A stretch of DNA of 64,000 nt from Acinetobacter silvestris (GTDB taxonomy: Bacteria > Pseudomonadota > Gammaproteobacteria > Pseudomonadales > Moraxellaceae): the NCBI RefSeq assembly GCF_002135235.1, contig NZ_NEGB01000009.1, positions 1-64,000 of the forward strand, given 5' to 3'. The notes under the pieces are model-generated. The model worked only from the letters and a program-made list of their open reading frames with translations. It had not been told where the DNA came from and did no database searches. Shown in pieces: positions 17,556 to 27,071 of the stretch (its first letter is position 1; every line of letters starts with the position of its first letter). Both the position numbers and the translations under genes were made by a program.

Positions 17556-19007
17556 TTAAACACCAAGACATAAGTATTTGATTGTCATAAATTCCTCTAA
17601 ACCATATTTAGAGCCTTCACGACCAACACCAGATTGTTTCACACCACCAAATGGCACAACTTCATTTGAAATTGCAGTGGCGTTCATTCCGACCATGCCA
17701 TATTCTAGTTGCTCTGAAACCTTGAAAATACGAGAAATATTTTCTGTATATATATAAGCTGCCAAACCCAAAATGGTGTCATTTGCTTGTGCAATCACTT
17801 CTTCATCAGTTTCAAAACTAATCAATGGTGCAACAGGGCCAAAAATTTCTTCCCCGACAATCTCCATAGATTGATCAACATTAGTAAGTACGGTTGGTTC
17901 AAAGAAACTATGGCCTAGTTCATGCTTTTTACCGCCACAGGCAATCGATGCACCTTTAGCACATGCATCATCAATCAATTTTTGTGCCTTAAGGACTGCC
18001 TTTTCATTAATTAAAGGACCAATTTGGGTGCCTTCATCCAAGCCATTACCCACTTTCAATGCTTTAACTGCAGTAACAAATTTTTCGCTAAATGCCTTAT
18101 AAATATTTTTATGTACATAGATACGATTGGCACAGACACAGGTTTGACCTGCATTACGATATTTCGCAAGCATTGCACCTTGTACCGCTTTATCTAAATC
18201 AGCATCTTCAAAGATGATCAGAGGTGCATTCCCACCAAGTTCAAGTGCCAATTTTTTAATGGTTGGTGCACATTGTTGCATCAATAAACGACCCACTGGC
18301 GTCGAGCCTGTGAATGTTAATTTTTTCACTTTTTCATGTGAGGTAAACACTGCACCAATTTCAGCAGACTTACCTGTAATTACATTAATAACACCTTTGG
18401 GAATACCGGCCTTTTCAGCAAGTTTTGCAAGTGCAAGTGCACAATACGGCGTTTCATTGGCAGGCTTAATTACAATAGTACAACCCGCAGCAAGTGCTGG
18501 TGCAGCTTTACGCGTAATCATCGCCAATGGGAAGTTCCACGGGGTAATGGCAGCAACCACACCCACAGGTTCTTTCACCACCAAGAAACGTTGACCTGCA
18601 TTGGTCGTCGGAATCACATCACCATAGATCCGTTTGCCTTCTTCGGCAAACCATTGAATAAATGAAGCCGCATATTTGACTTCACCTAAAGCTTCAGCAA
18701 GCGGCTTACCTTGCTCAATCGTCATAATTCGTGCCAATTCATCGGCATGTTCTAAGGTTAATTTATGCCATGCTAAGAGTAGATCTGCACGTTGTTGTGC
18801 AGTCAGTGCTTTCCAAGACTGTAAAGCACGGTGTGAACTCTCAACCGCTTGTATCGCTTCAGCTTGTCCCATATTCGGAATCGAGCCAATTTCTTCCTGC
18901 GTCGCAGGATTGGTGACTTTTACATGGTCTTTATCTTGAGCTTCAACCCATTGGCCATCAATAAAAGCGAGTTGTTGAAATAATTCGTAATCTTGTAATG
19001 CTGACAT
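17556..19007 (-). CDS. Malic semialdehyde dehydrogenase (GabD-like ALDH)
   Basis: A 483-residue aldehyde dehydrogenase of the succinate-semialdehyde dehydrogenase type. Motifs are ITPWNFPLAMITRKAAPALA, FTGSTPVGRLL, catalytic Glu in LALELGGNAPLIIFEDADL and catalytic Cys in NAGQTCVCANR, where the CVC pair is typical of GabD enzymes. CntA/CntB split carnitine to trimethylamine and malic semialdehyde; an enzyme of this kind between cntA and cntB oxidises the semialdehyde to malate. The substrate is inferred from position and from known Acinetobacter carnitine loci. Confidence 0.88.
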   Translation of the reverse strand: MSALQDYELFQQLAFIDGQWVEAQDKDHVKVTNPATQEEIGSIPNMGQAEAIQAVESSHRALQSWKALTAQQRADLLLAWHKLTLEHADELARIMTIEQGKPLAEALGEVKYAASFIQWFAEEGKRIYGDVIPTTNAGQRFLVVKEPVGVVAAITPWNFPLAMITRKAAPALAAGCTIVIKPANETPYCALALAKLAEKAGIPKGVINVITGKSAEIGAVFTSHEKVKKLTFTGSTPVGRLLMQQCAPTIKKLALELGGNAPLIIFEDADLDKAVQGAMLAKYRNAGQTCVCANRIYVHKNIYKAFSEKFVTAVKALKVGNGLDEGTQIGPLINEKAVLKAQKLIDDACAKGASIACGGKKHELGHSFFEPTVLTNVDQSMEIVGEEIFGPVAPLISFETDEEVIAQANDTILGLAAYIYTENISRIFKVSEQLEYGMVGMNATAISNEVVPFGGVKQSGVGREGSKYGLEEFMTIKYLCLGV

Positions 19008-19095
19008 TTTTATATCCTAATGCGTTTTTACTCAAGTTAGGGTTTATTCAAATGAGGAATGAACCCACTCCTCATTTCTCGTTCTTCACAGCAAA

Positions 19096-20211
19096 TTATT
19101 GGTGATGTTGTGCAACCAAGTTTTGGAAATACGCAAGACCATGTTCACTAATGCCTGAACGCTCTCTATCCGTCATAATACGCCCTTGACCACGATATCC
19201 ACGAGATTTCAAACCACGTTGTACACTCTCGACCAACTCTAAATCTTCTGGACGGAATACATTTCTGTACCATTCGATTAAATCTTTTTGATCTTGCGTC
19301 AATTCTTCGTTGGTAAAATAGATATCATAATGTTGCAATGTCGTTTCAGCATCCATAGGAAATTCATAAATCACCGTCATGAAGTTACTGCCCGGCGGTA
19401 CATTGAACATCGTACTTGGCCAAGTCCAAAAACCATGAAATTCTGGATCGGTAATCGATGGATCTATTTTAAATGACTTTTCTGAAGAACGTGCATAGCC
19501 ATACTGTAACGTCCAGTTTTGATGCGTGGTATGCCAATATTTATCCACTTGCACCGAGTCAGTAAAACCAGGATGTGCTGGGCCACAGTGGTAACATTCA
19601 AGATAATTATCGACAATCACTTTCCAGTTCGCAGGCGTTTCTGTGACAAAACGAGCAGCCAGCTTAAGGTCTTTAACCACGGTACATGCTTCTGCAAGTT
19701 TAGCCGCAAAACCTGGTAATTGATCTTCTACACACGTTGCATTTTCATCTATATTAATGAAAACGAAACCTGCATATTCTTCAACTTTAAGCTGTACCAT
19801 GCTTGATTTTTCTTTGTCGAAATTTTCCACATGATCACAGTTACGCGCCAACGCAAGGCTACCATCTAATTTAAATGTCCACGCGTGATACGGGCAAGTA
19901 ATGACATTTTTAGCTTTACCACTGCCACTAAGTAACTCGTGACCACGATGCGGACAAACATTATAAAATGCTCGTAGCACCATATCTTTACCGCGAATAA
20001 TCACGATATTTTCACCAATGACTTTACGGGTAATGTAGTCATTTGATTTTGCCAACTCACTACCATGTGCTACACAAAGCCAGCTTTTTGCAAAAATTTC
20101 TTCTTTTTCACGCTCATATACTTGTGAAGAGGTATAAAAAACTTTTGGAAATGTCCATGCATTATCAGGATCTACACAAAAGTCTTGCGGTAATGTTTCA
20201 ATTGAACTCAT
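19096..20211 (-). CDS. cntA: Carnitine monooxygenase oxygenase subunit CntA
   Basis: The Rieske oxygenase that starts carnitine breakdown. From ATG at 20211 (GGAG eight bases before it) it is 371 residues, the usual length in Acinetobacter; an upstream in-frame start at 20262 would add 17 atypical residues. Rieske ligands lie in YNVCPHRGHELL and ITCPYHAWTF, and the mononuclear site in KVIVDNYLECYHCGPAHPG. The Glu in NYLECYH replaces the usual bridging Asp, a mark of CntA. The protein forms a system with CntB, releasing trimethylamine and malic semialdehyde. It follows the alpha/beta hydrolase gene by about 50 bp. Confidence 0.95.
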   Translation of the reverse strand: MSSIETLPQDFCVDPDNAWTFPKVFYTSSQVYEREKEEIFAKSWLCVAHGSELAKSNDYITRKVIGENIVIIRGKDMVLRAFYNVCPHRGHELLSGSGKAKNVITCPYHAWTFKLDGSLALARNCDHVENFDKEKSSMVQLKVEEYAGFVFINIDENATCVEDQLPGFAAKLAEACTVVKDLKLAARFVTETPANWKVIVDNYLECYHCGPAHPGFTDSVQVDKYWHTTHQNWTLQYGYARSSEKSFKIDPSITDPEFHGFWTWPSTMFNVPPGSNFMTVIYEFPMDAETTLQHYDIYFTNEELTQDQKDLIEWYRNVFRPEDLELVESVQRGLKSRGYRGQGRIMTDRERSGISEHGLAYFQNLVAQHHQ

Positions 20212-20262
20212 GTTCTTAACTCCATCCATTTTATTCATAACTTTTAAATTTCTTTGCATCAT

Positions 20263-21222
20263 TTATGATTTTTCAATCATGTGTTTTATGCTTATCAACA
20301 TCTCTTGATATAGCTTCTGCACTTCTGGACAATCACGCATTAAACGTAATCCGCCATGCAAAACACCTTTAGCCACATGAAAATGATTTTCTATTCCTGC
20401 TTGCGTCAATTGCTCTGCAAAATACTTACCGTCATCTGATACAGGATCAAACTCTGCAACAGCAATGAAACTTTCAGGCATATCCGAAAAATCATGGGCA
20501 AGTAATGGTGCTAAACGTAAATCATTCCATTGCGAATCATCGGGTGCATATTCACGTAAATAATACTCACAATCTGCACGGGTCAATAACGGCGCTTGTG
20601 CATGTAGCGTATAAGCGGGTAAATCAAAACGAGTGGTCAACATCGGATAAATCATCACCAAGCCTTTTGCCTGCTGACCTGTATGCTGTAAAGCCACCGT
20701 TACGGCTGCCGCTAAATTCCCACCTGCGCTATCACCTGCAATAATGATGTTATCGGCATCAATATTCCATTGATCGGCGTGTGCTTTAAGCCATGTATAG
20801 GCAAATTTGCAATCATCATGTGCAGCTGGAAAATGATGTTCTGGCGCTAAACGATAATCGACACTCAGCACAGCAATATTTAAATCTTGGCAAATGTAAC
20901 TCAATAGAAATTCATGTGAATCTAAACCACCAACCACAAACCCGCCACCATGAAAATACAGCACACACGGCCAACCTTTTGCTGGCGCTTGTACAGCTTT
21001 CGGTCGATATAATCGAACAGCAACAGTATGGTCTGCATTTTCAAGATCATGATCTTCAATCTCAATCTTGCCATCTGCTGGCAATGTATAGTGTCTACAC
21101 ATTGCATCATAAGCTGCTCGACTGGAATCTAGATCAGAATCTGCTGGGCTATACACACTGCTCCAGTAAACTAGACTTTGCATTTCTTCACTAAGAACAT
21201 ACTGTGTATTTGGGGTTGTCAT
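20263..21222 (-). CDS. Alpha/beta hydrolase (HSL-type esterase) within carnitine operon
   Basis: A 319-residue esterase of the hormone-sensitive lipase family. The oxyanion-hole motif is in VLYFHGGGFVVGGLDSHEF, the nucleophile Ser in IIIAGDSAGGNLAAAVTVAL, and the acid and base lie near AEFDPVSDDG and VLHGGLRL. Its ATG overlaps the stop of the carnitine transporter gene (ATGA at 21219-21222) and cntA follows, so it is co-translated with carnitine uptake and cleavage. I infer that it removes acyl groups from O-acylcarnitines, feeding carnitine to CntA. No sequence feature proves that substrate. Confidence 0.88.
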   Translation of the reverse strand: MTTPNTQYVLSEEMQSLVYWSSVYSPADSDLDSSRAAYDAMCRHYTLPADGKIEIEDHDLENADHTVAVRLYRPKAVQAPAKGWPCVLYFHGGGFVVGGLDSHEFLLSYICQDLNIAVLSVDYRLAPEHHFPAAHDDCKFAYTWLKAHADQWNIDADNIIIAGDSAGGNLAAAVTVALQHTGQQAKGLVMIYPMLTTRFDLPAYTLHAQAPLLTRADCEYYLREYAPDDSQWNDLRLAPLLAHDFSDMPESFIAVAEFDPVSDDGKYFAEQLTQAGIENHFHVAKGVLHGGLRLMRDCPEVQKLYQEMLISIKHMIEKS

Positions 21223-22871
21223 GAGATTTCCCTTTTAAGATTTTCACGTACCAACTCTACAGGTTTCAACACTTCGATGTGTGCATCACGATAGTCCACA
21301 TGATCAGCAGTTGATTCTGTTTCTTCAAAACTTTTTTGTTCAATCAGATGGGAAGGAATTTTTGAATAATCCTCAATTAACCACTTAATTAAACCGTAAG
21401 TTTGAATCAGAATAATCACAATAAACGGTAATGCTGTCACAATTGTAGCGGTCTTCATGGTATCCAGCGGTGCTTTTGAGAAAATCATCGCGATAGGAAC
21501 CAAAGTCAGCATCACACACCAAAATAAACGTGCTTTCGGTGAAGGATCTTGCCCTTCTTCTAAACCACGAGTACAGGTTGCACTCACAGCATAACCAACA
21601 GCATCCATGTGTGCAGCCAAGAATATCACCATGATGCCGAGGAAAATCCACATCATAAATTGACCTGCAGGTAACAGACTTAATAACTGACCAATTGCAA
21701 CTTCACCACCTTGCTGGCTTAAAATATGTGGCACATTCACAGCACCATGAATAAAGTTGTAGACACTGAAGTTTTCAAATACACCAAAGACAAACCACAA
21801 GCCCACACTGCCGCCGACAACCATGGCCAAAATAATTTCTTTAATGGTACGACCCTTAGAAACACGAGTCACAAACAATGCAACACCCGGTGCATATGAA
21901 ATCCACCACAACCAATAGAATACTGTCCATTCACGTGTAAACTTTCCATCTCCCATTGGATCAGTAAATAAACTCATATCGACAAAATTGGTCGCCATTA
22001 AGCCAAAACTCATCAAGGAGTTATTTAAAATAAATTGTGTTGGGCCAAAAATCAGCACATAAACAGCAAATAACACCACACCTAAACAAACCATGCTACT
22101 CAGGCGTTTCATGCCATTTTCCATACCCACATATGAGCTGAGCGCAAATACGACAGATACAGCTAAAATAATAATCACTTTAGTGGTAAAGGTATTGGGG
22201 ATACCTGTCAAGAGCGAAAGAATATTGGTAAAGGTTACGGCTGTCAGCACTAAGGAAATCGTCAATGCGCCAAACATACACAGTAAGAACAACACGTCGA
22301 CCAGACGCCCAACTACACCAGTGGCTTTAAAGCCTGTGACTGCCTCAATAATAGAAGCTAAGCTAAGGCCTTTATTCTTACGCACATGAAAGCTATAGCA
22401 TAAGGATACTGAAGCAAGCGCATAAATCGCCCATGCACTCGCACCCGAATGGAAGAAGGAATAGGCCACACTGTATTTCAATGCTTCCGCAGATTCAGGG
22501 GTTAACCCTAAACCAGGGGTTTGATAATAGTATGCCCAGTCTAAAAAGCCCCAATACAAACTTGAAGATCCAATGCCCGAGAGAATGAACATAAAAATCC
22601 AAGATGTGGTGCTATATTCAGGCTTACCCTCACCCATTTTGATTTTGCCATATTTACTAAATGCCAACATCATGGTGAAAATAATGGATAAAAAAGCAAA
22701 TAATAAAACGGGTGTGGTAAAAATTGAGGTCGCCCACAGCATCATTTGAGCGGCTAATTTAATCGATGCTTCAGAATAAATCGCTAATCCTGCGACTAAG
22801 ATAAACACGAACGATAAACTGGTTATCGCAAGCACTTTATCTGTATAAATTTTTGGTTTTTGATTTTCCAT
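21219..22871 (-). CDS. BCCT-family transporter, probable carnitine importer
   Basis: A 550-residue BCCT carrier with the Trp motif REWTVFYWLWWISYAPGVAL followed by FVTRVSKGRTIKEIILAM. Helices fill most of the chain; the C-terminal ~60 residues are charged and cytoplasmic. Placed first of the genes leading through the hydrolase to cntA, malic semialdehyde dehydrogenase and cntB, it is the likely uptake system for carnitine and perhaps acylcarnitines. It is clearly diverged from the BCCT protein at 11844, which belongs to cluster 1. Confidence 0.9.
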   Translation of the reverse strand: MENQKPKIYTDKVLAITSLSFVFILVAGLAIYSEASIKLAAQMMLWATSIFTTPVLLFAFLSIIFTMMLAFSKYGKIKMGEGKPEYSTTSWIFMFILSGIGSSSLYWGFLDWAYYYQTPGLGLTPESAEALKYSVAYSFFHSGASAWAIYALASVSLCYSFHVRKNKGLSLASIIEAVTGFKATGVVGRLVDVLFLLCMFGALTISLVLTAVTFTNILSLLTGIPNTFTTKVIIILAVSVVFALSSYVGMENGMKRLSSMVCLGVVLFAVYVLIFGPTQFILNNSLMSFGLMATNFVDMSLFTDPMGDGKFTREWTVFYWLWWISYAPGVALFVTRVSKGRTIKEIILAMVVGGSVGLWFVFGVFENFSVYNFIHGAVNVPHILSQQGGEVAIGQLLSLLPAGQFMMWIFLGIMVIFLAAHMDAVGYAVSATCTRGLEEGQDPSPKARLFWCVMLTLVPIAMIFSKAPLDTMKTATIVTALPFIVIILIQTYGLIKWLIEDYSKIPSHLIEQKSFEETESTADHVDYRDAHIEVLKPVELVRENLKREIS

Positions 22872-22921
22872 ATCAACAAATCCGTTTTAAATGGATATTT
22901 ATTCCATGACAAATAAGTCCA

Positions 22922-24010
22922 TCATTTTTTAGTAATCAATGATGCGATCGCATCTCCAACTTCGTGCGTTTTTGCAGTTCCACCAACATCCGCTGTTTTT
23001 GGACCATTCACTAAGACATGCTCAATAGCTTGCATAATGTCTTTACTTGCATCTTCAAAGACTTGTTCACCATTACCCAAGAATTCAAGCATCATTGCGC
23101 CTGACCAAATTGCAGCAATCGGATTGGCAATGTTTTGACCGAAAATATCAGGTGCTGAACCATGTACTGGCTCAAACAAGGATGGGAAATTACGTTCTGG
23201 ATTTAAGTTTGCTGAGGCTGCTAAGCCGATCGTTCCTGTACATGCTGGACCTAAATCAGACAGGATGTCACCAAATAAGTTTGATGCCACAACAATATCA
23301 AAACGTTCAGGTTGCAGGACAAAACGAGCGGCTAAAATATCCACATGTTGCTTATCGGCTTTGACATCAGGATAGTGTTTTGCCATTTCATCAACACGCT
23401 CATCCCAATATGGCATGCTGATCGCAATCCCATTAGACTTGGTTGCGGCAGTGATTTTTTTAGCGTCACGCTTATTTGCCATTTCAAAAGCGTATTTTAA
23501 AATTCGGTCTACACCATGACGCGTAAATACTGCTTCCTGCAATACAAATTCACGGTCTGTACCTTCAAAGGCTTTACCACCAATGGCTGAGTATTCACCT
23601 TCACTGTTTTCACGAACCACAAAGAAATCAATATCACCCGGTTTTTTATCAGCCAGTGGAGATTTCACCCCCGGCATTAAACGTACAGGACGTAAATTAA
23701 CATATTGATCAAAACGGCGACGGAATTGTAATAAAGATCCCCATAATGAAATATGATCAGGAACTTTATCTGGCCAACCCACAGCGCCAAAGAAAATTGC
23801 GTCGTATTGCTGTAGAGTCTCGAACCAGTCATCTGGCATCATCTTGCCATGCTCTAAGTAGTAGTCACAGCTTGCCCAATCAAAAGCATCCATTTGCAGC
23901 GCAATATCGTACTTTTGTGCGACAGCCTTTACAACCTTCACGCCTTCAGGTAAAACTTCTAAACCAATGCCATCACCTGCAATCGTGGCAATTTTATACG
24001 TCTTTTTCAT
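22922..24010 (-). CDS. D-malate/tartrate dehydrogenase (decarboxylating)
   Basis: A 362-residue member of the isocitrate/isopropylmalate dehydrogenase family, D-malate/tartrate branch. Visible are KIATIAGDGIGLEVLPEGV, FGAVGWPDKVPDHISLW, VRENSEGEYSAIGG, the Asp-rich metal site SNLFGDILSDLGPA and FEPVHGSAPDIFGQ. It oxidatively decarboxylates D-malate to pyruvate. L-carnitine has the R configuration, and the carbon becomes C2 of malate without a change of descriptor, so the pathway should deliver D-malate; this enzyme then completes it. First gene of the operon, divergent from the LysR gene. Confidence 0.88.
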   Translation of the reverse strand: MKKTYKIATIAGDGIGLEVLPEGVKVVKAVAQKYDIALQMDAFDWASCDYYLEHGKMMPDDWFETLQQYDAIFFGAVGWPDKVPDHISLWGSLLQFRRRFDQYVNLRPVRLMPGVKSPLADKKPGDIDFFVVRENSEGEYSAIGGKAFEGTDREFVLQEAVFTRHGVDRILKYAFEMANKRDAKKITAATKSNGIAISMPYWDERVDEMAKHYPDVKADKQHVDILAARFVLQPERFDIVVASNLFGDILSDLGPACTGTIGLAASANLNPERNFPSLFEPVHGSAPDIFGQNIANPIAAIWSGAMMLEFLGNGEQVFEDASKDIMQAIEHVLVNGPKTADVGGTAKTHEVGDAIASLITKK

Positions 24011-24113
24011 ACCGTCCCTTGACTCTATTTAGTTAACTCCTTACCAGCTATTAACATGATCGTTTCACCTAAAATGATCAACCTTCAAACCATCAGTCTA
24101 ATGGACACGGATC
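24011..24113. promoter_or_regulatory. Divergent promoter, carnitine operon and its LysR gene
   Basis: Only 103 bases separate the divergent starts. TGATCNTTTCACCTAAAATG around 24057-24076 with ATGATCA gives a partly symmetric AT-rich site of LysR-box type. The LysR gene begins with GTG at 24114; the ATG upstream at 24101 is out of frame. Confidence 0.5.
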
Positions 24114-25094
24114 GTGAATAATTTACCTAACCTATCTGATTTTAAGGTTTTTTGTGTTGTAGCAAAGCGTCGAAGTTTTGTCGAATCAGCGGAAGAACTT
24201 GGCTCATCGCCTGCTTATGTCAGTAAGCGGATCAATATTTTAGAAACAAATTTAAACTGTAAACTTTTTCATAGAAGCACGCGGCATGTCAGCCTTACGG
24301 AAGATGGCAAATTAATACTAGAAAAAATAACCCATATATTGGATGAGTTTGATGAGCTAAGCGAACTGGTCAACAACCCACAGAGTTCGCCAACGGGACA
24401 TTTAGATATTGTCAGTAGTTTTGGTTTTGGCCGTAAACATGTTGCGCCCATTCTGTCTAAATTACTGAATATGTACCCTAAACTCACCCTGCACTTCAAT
24501 ACTATTGATAACACCAAGGACTTGATTCAACACAGTATTGATCTGGATATTCGAATTGGTAATGAAATTGCACCCAACATGATTGCGAAAAAATTAGCCT
24601 CAAACTTTCGTATTCTATGTGCATCACCCAGTTATTTGCTCAGAAATGGCATTCCCGAAACAATTGAAGACTTACAACATCATGACTGCTTAACCATTAG
24701 TGAACGAGATCAATCTTCTGTTTTACTCAAATTAAGACACAAAAATGAAGATATCGTGACCCATGTGCGACCACGCTTTGTGTCCAATAATGGTGAAATC
24801 ATTCATCAACTGGCAATTGATGGACAAGGTATTATTTTACGTTCTGTTTGGGATGTTGCAGAGGAATTACTTTCAGGAAAACTACAACATATTTTGCCTG
24901 AGTATTGGCAAGATGCTGATATTTGGGCGGTTTACCCATCACGGTTAAAAACTTCATCTAAACTGCAGACTTGCATTTTATTTATTCAGCATGAATTATC
25001 CAATCGACTTCAATCCATTCAAAACTTAAATCGGGGTGAATTAATTTCACCAGTAGACAATATTCGCCCGAAAACTGAAAAAGTTTTTTTATAA
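24114..25094 (+). CDS. LysR-family regulator, DmlR-like
   Basis: A 326-residue LysR regulator with its helix-turn-helix in FCVVAKRRSFVESAEELGSS and PAYVSKRINILETNLNCKLF. The start is GTG, since no in-frame ATG precedes the conserved N-terminus. The arrangement with the D-malate dehydrogenase gene is the same as for E. coli dmlR and dmlA. It probably activates the carnitine operon in response to carnitine or D-malate; the effector is not known. Confidence 0.88.
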   Translation: MNNLPNLSDFKVFCVVAKRRSFVESAEELGSSPAYVSKRINILETNLNCKLFHRSTRHVSLTEDGKLILEKITHILDEFDELSELVNNPQSSPTGHLDIVSSFGFGRKHVAPILSKLLNMYPKLTLHFNTIDNTKDLIQHSIDLDIRIGNEIAPNMIAKKLASNFRILCASPSYLLRNGIPETIEDLQHHDCLTISERDQSSVLLKLRHKNEDIVTHVRPRFVSNNGEIIHQLAIDGQGIILRSVWDVAEELLSGKLQHILPEYWQDADIWAVYPSRLKTSSKLQTCILFIQHELSNRLQSIQNLNRGELISPVDNIRPKTEKVFL

Positions 25095-25113
25095 CTGAAA
25101 ATTTTTATAACAT

Positions 25114-25146
25114 AAAAAATCGCCCAGATTGGATGGGCGATTTTTT
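25114..25146. terminator. Bidirectional terminator
   Basis: AAAAAATCGCCCA, a seven-base loop, TGGGCGATTTTTT: a strong hairpin with A and T tracts on either side, between the convergent LysR and porin genes. Confidence 0.9.
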
Positions 25147-25163
25147 CAGTCTAAACTATGCTT

Positions 25164-26348
25164 TTAAAAATAATAACCTAAAGACAAATAGAACAACTGA
25201 TTCCAACGATTACTATCGCCTTGTGCTAAACCATTACCACTACCACCTGTCATTGGGTCATTCTTGCTCCAAATATATTCACCCTGCACCCCAATCGATT
25301 TGTAATTAAAATAAACACCAGCCATGAGACGTTCTGAATCGTTAAAACCTGACTCATCTTTTAAAAATTGACTATAGGAAATATAAGGTTTGATATTTTC
25401 AAGTTTAAACAGTGGCTCATCCACAGCGTAACTTAATTCATTCACCACAAATTTAGCCTTGTTTGCCACTTGGTATGGAAAATCAAATGCGCCAATGGTT
25501 GAATACTGCGGATGTAGATCATCGGCATTTTTGATATCTTGCGCACCTGCTACAAATAACCATTGCCACGCATTCAATTCGGTCAATGCAAACACATTCC
25601 AAGCATCGCGAGTACCATCAAGATGTGTTCTTTTATTTTCTAAATCGGAATGCCAATACGACGCACCAATTTCAGTTTTCAAAGCGTAGTCTTTATTTAA
25701 ATCAATTTTTTTGGAAGCACGTCCAATCCACATATTTTTTTCTTCAATATTGGTTCCTTCATTTAAGTCATCGGCTTGAACGAAGTTACCCGAATATCGG
25801 CTGGAATCTTTTGAAGTCCCTTTATAATTACCACCATCTCGTGGATAAAACCCAAGTGCTAAATTATAATCTTCATTTTTAAAGCGATATTTAACACCTA
25901 AATTTTGAATATCTTCAAGACCGACAGTATTCAGAATAGTTTCATAAAAACTATTGCCCCACAAACGATCATAGCCAAAATCAACAAATTGTAAGCCGAC
26001 CGTTAAACGTTGTTCATCATTGAACTTATAGCCTGCCCAAGCATCTTTTAAGAATACGGCATCACACAACGAGTCATATTGATAACATCGGGTGTCGACT
26101 GAGGCAATCCAATTTGGATTTTCATAACTTAAGACCAATTTAATATCTGAAAGTTTCCAATCATCATTCTTGGTTCCTTGTATCGCTTTATCAACATAAT
26201 CTTTGTGTAAAAAACGAGTTCGTACTGCACCTGAAACCTTGAACTGACCTTCTTCGGTAGCAATATCCCCCCAAGCCAAATTTTCTGCAAAACTGCAGGA
26301 AGCAAAAAACAGTGAAACTAATCCTATTGAAACTACCGACTTTTTCAT
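25164..26348 (-). CDS. Outer-membrane porin, paralogue of the one at 4433
   Basis: A 394-residue porin with signal peptide MKKSVVSIGLVSLFFASCSF. ATG at 26348 is preceded by AGGGA; longer starts lengthen the signal without benefit. Shared with the porin at 4433 are RCYQYDSLCD, DGGNYKGTSKDSSRYSGN, NMWIGR, SYWHSDLENKRTHLDGTRDA, KNDPMTGG and LAQGDSNRW, and a C-terminal aromatic (LGYYF). It lies next to the carnitine regulator and I infer passage of carnitine or related compounds. The pore's selectivity is unknown. Confidence 0.75.
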   Translation of the reverse strand: MKKSVVSIGLVSLFFASCSFAENLAWGDIATEEGQFKVSGAVRTRFLHKDYVDKAIQGTKNDDWKLSDIKLVLSYENPNWIASVDTRCYQYDSLCDAVFLKDAWAGYKFNDEQRLTVGLQFVDFGYDRLWGNSFYETILNTVGLEDIQNLGVKYRFKNEDYNLALGFYPRDGGNYKGTSKDSSRYSGNFVQADDLNEGTNIEEKNMWIGRASKKIDLNKDYALKTEIGASYWHSDLENKRTHLDGTRDAWNVFALTELNAWQWLFVAGAQDIKNADDLHPQYSTIGAFDFPYQVANKAKFVVNELSYAVDEPLFKLENIKPYISYSQFLKDESGFNDSERLMAGVYFNYKSIGVQGEYIWSKNDPMTGGSGNGLAQGDSNRWNQLFYLSLGYYF

Positions 26349-27071
26349 TTTTAACATCCCTGATAAAGACACTAAAATGAATAGTTTTTATACTTGAATC
26401 AATTGGGAAAATATCGATTCAAAATTCACGAAATGTGTTTAATAGAAATTAAAGTTTAAATAAAATAGACTTGGCTGTAAAAATGATGACTCATTGCAAC
26501 GTTTTTTATCAATAAGAATAACAGTAAAAATTAACAGAGCATTCTTTGTGAAATATTATTTTGTATAATAATTAATCAAAATACTATTATTGATATTCTT
26601 AATATCTCAAATACAGTGAAACTTTTTTAAAATACAATATAAAGTCAAACTCCTTTTATAATTTAACTCAAGAATACAGTTTAAATTTAGTAACAATGAT
26701 CCAAAAAAGACAGCACGGAATCCTCTATATTTTGATAAAGATAAGCTTAGATCAGGCAATCTCTAAAATTTGTCATTTTTCTGCCTATTCAGTTTTAACT
26801 CAAAAAATCATTGAATTTTAAGAAAAATGTCGACTATTTTATGTATTTCTCACATTATGCAAATATATTCTTTTCCTTGCTTAATCTTTGAACGCCAGTG
26901 TTTACATTTTTTTTGTCTTTTCCACACCTAGAGTATTTACTCTTATTTTTTATATGATATTTTGTAACTAGAATTAAATTTAGATTTAAAATATATAAAG
27001 TCTGATTTTTTCAAATAGTCAATGCCAAGCATTTTAAAATGTTCATTTTATAAATTTAGGGAAAGCTTAAA
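26349..27071. other. Long AT-rich intergenic region upstream of fadL-like gene
   Basis: About 720 bases with no gene. It contains the palindrome GAGTATTTACTC at 26931-26942 followed by TATGATAT-like sequence that could be a -10 box. The rest is AT-rich without a repeat that I can see. Confidence 0.5.
26931..26942 (+). promoter_or_regulatory. Palindromic operator candidate, copy 1
   Basis: GAGTA-TT-TACTC, followed by CTTATTTTTTATATGATATT. The same palindrome stands before the second fadL-like gene at 28831. It is 130 bp before the start codon, near a likely -10 sequence. Confidence 0.55.
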
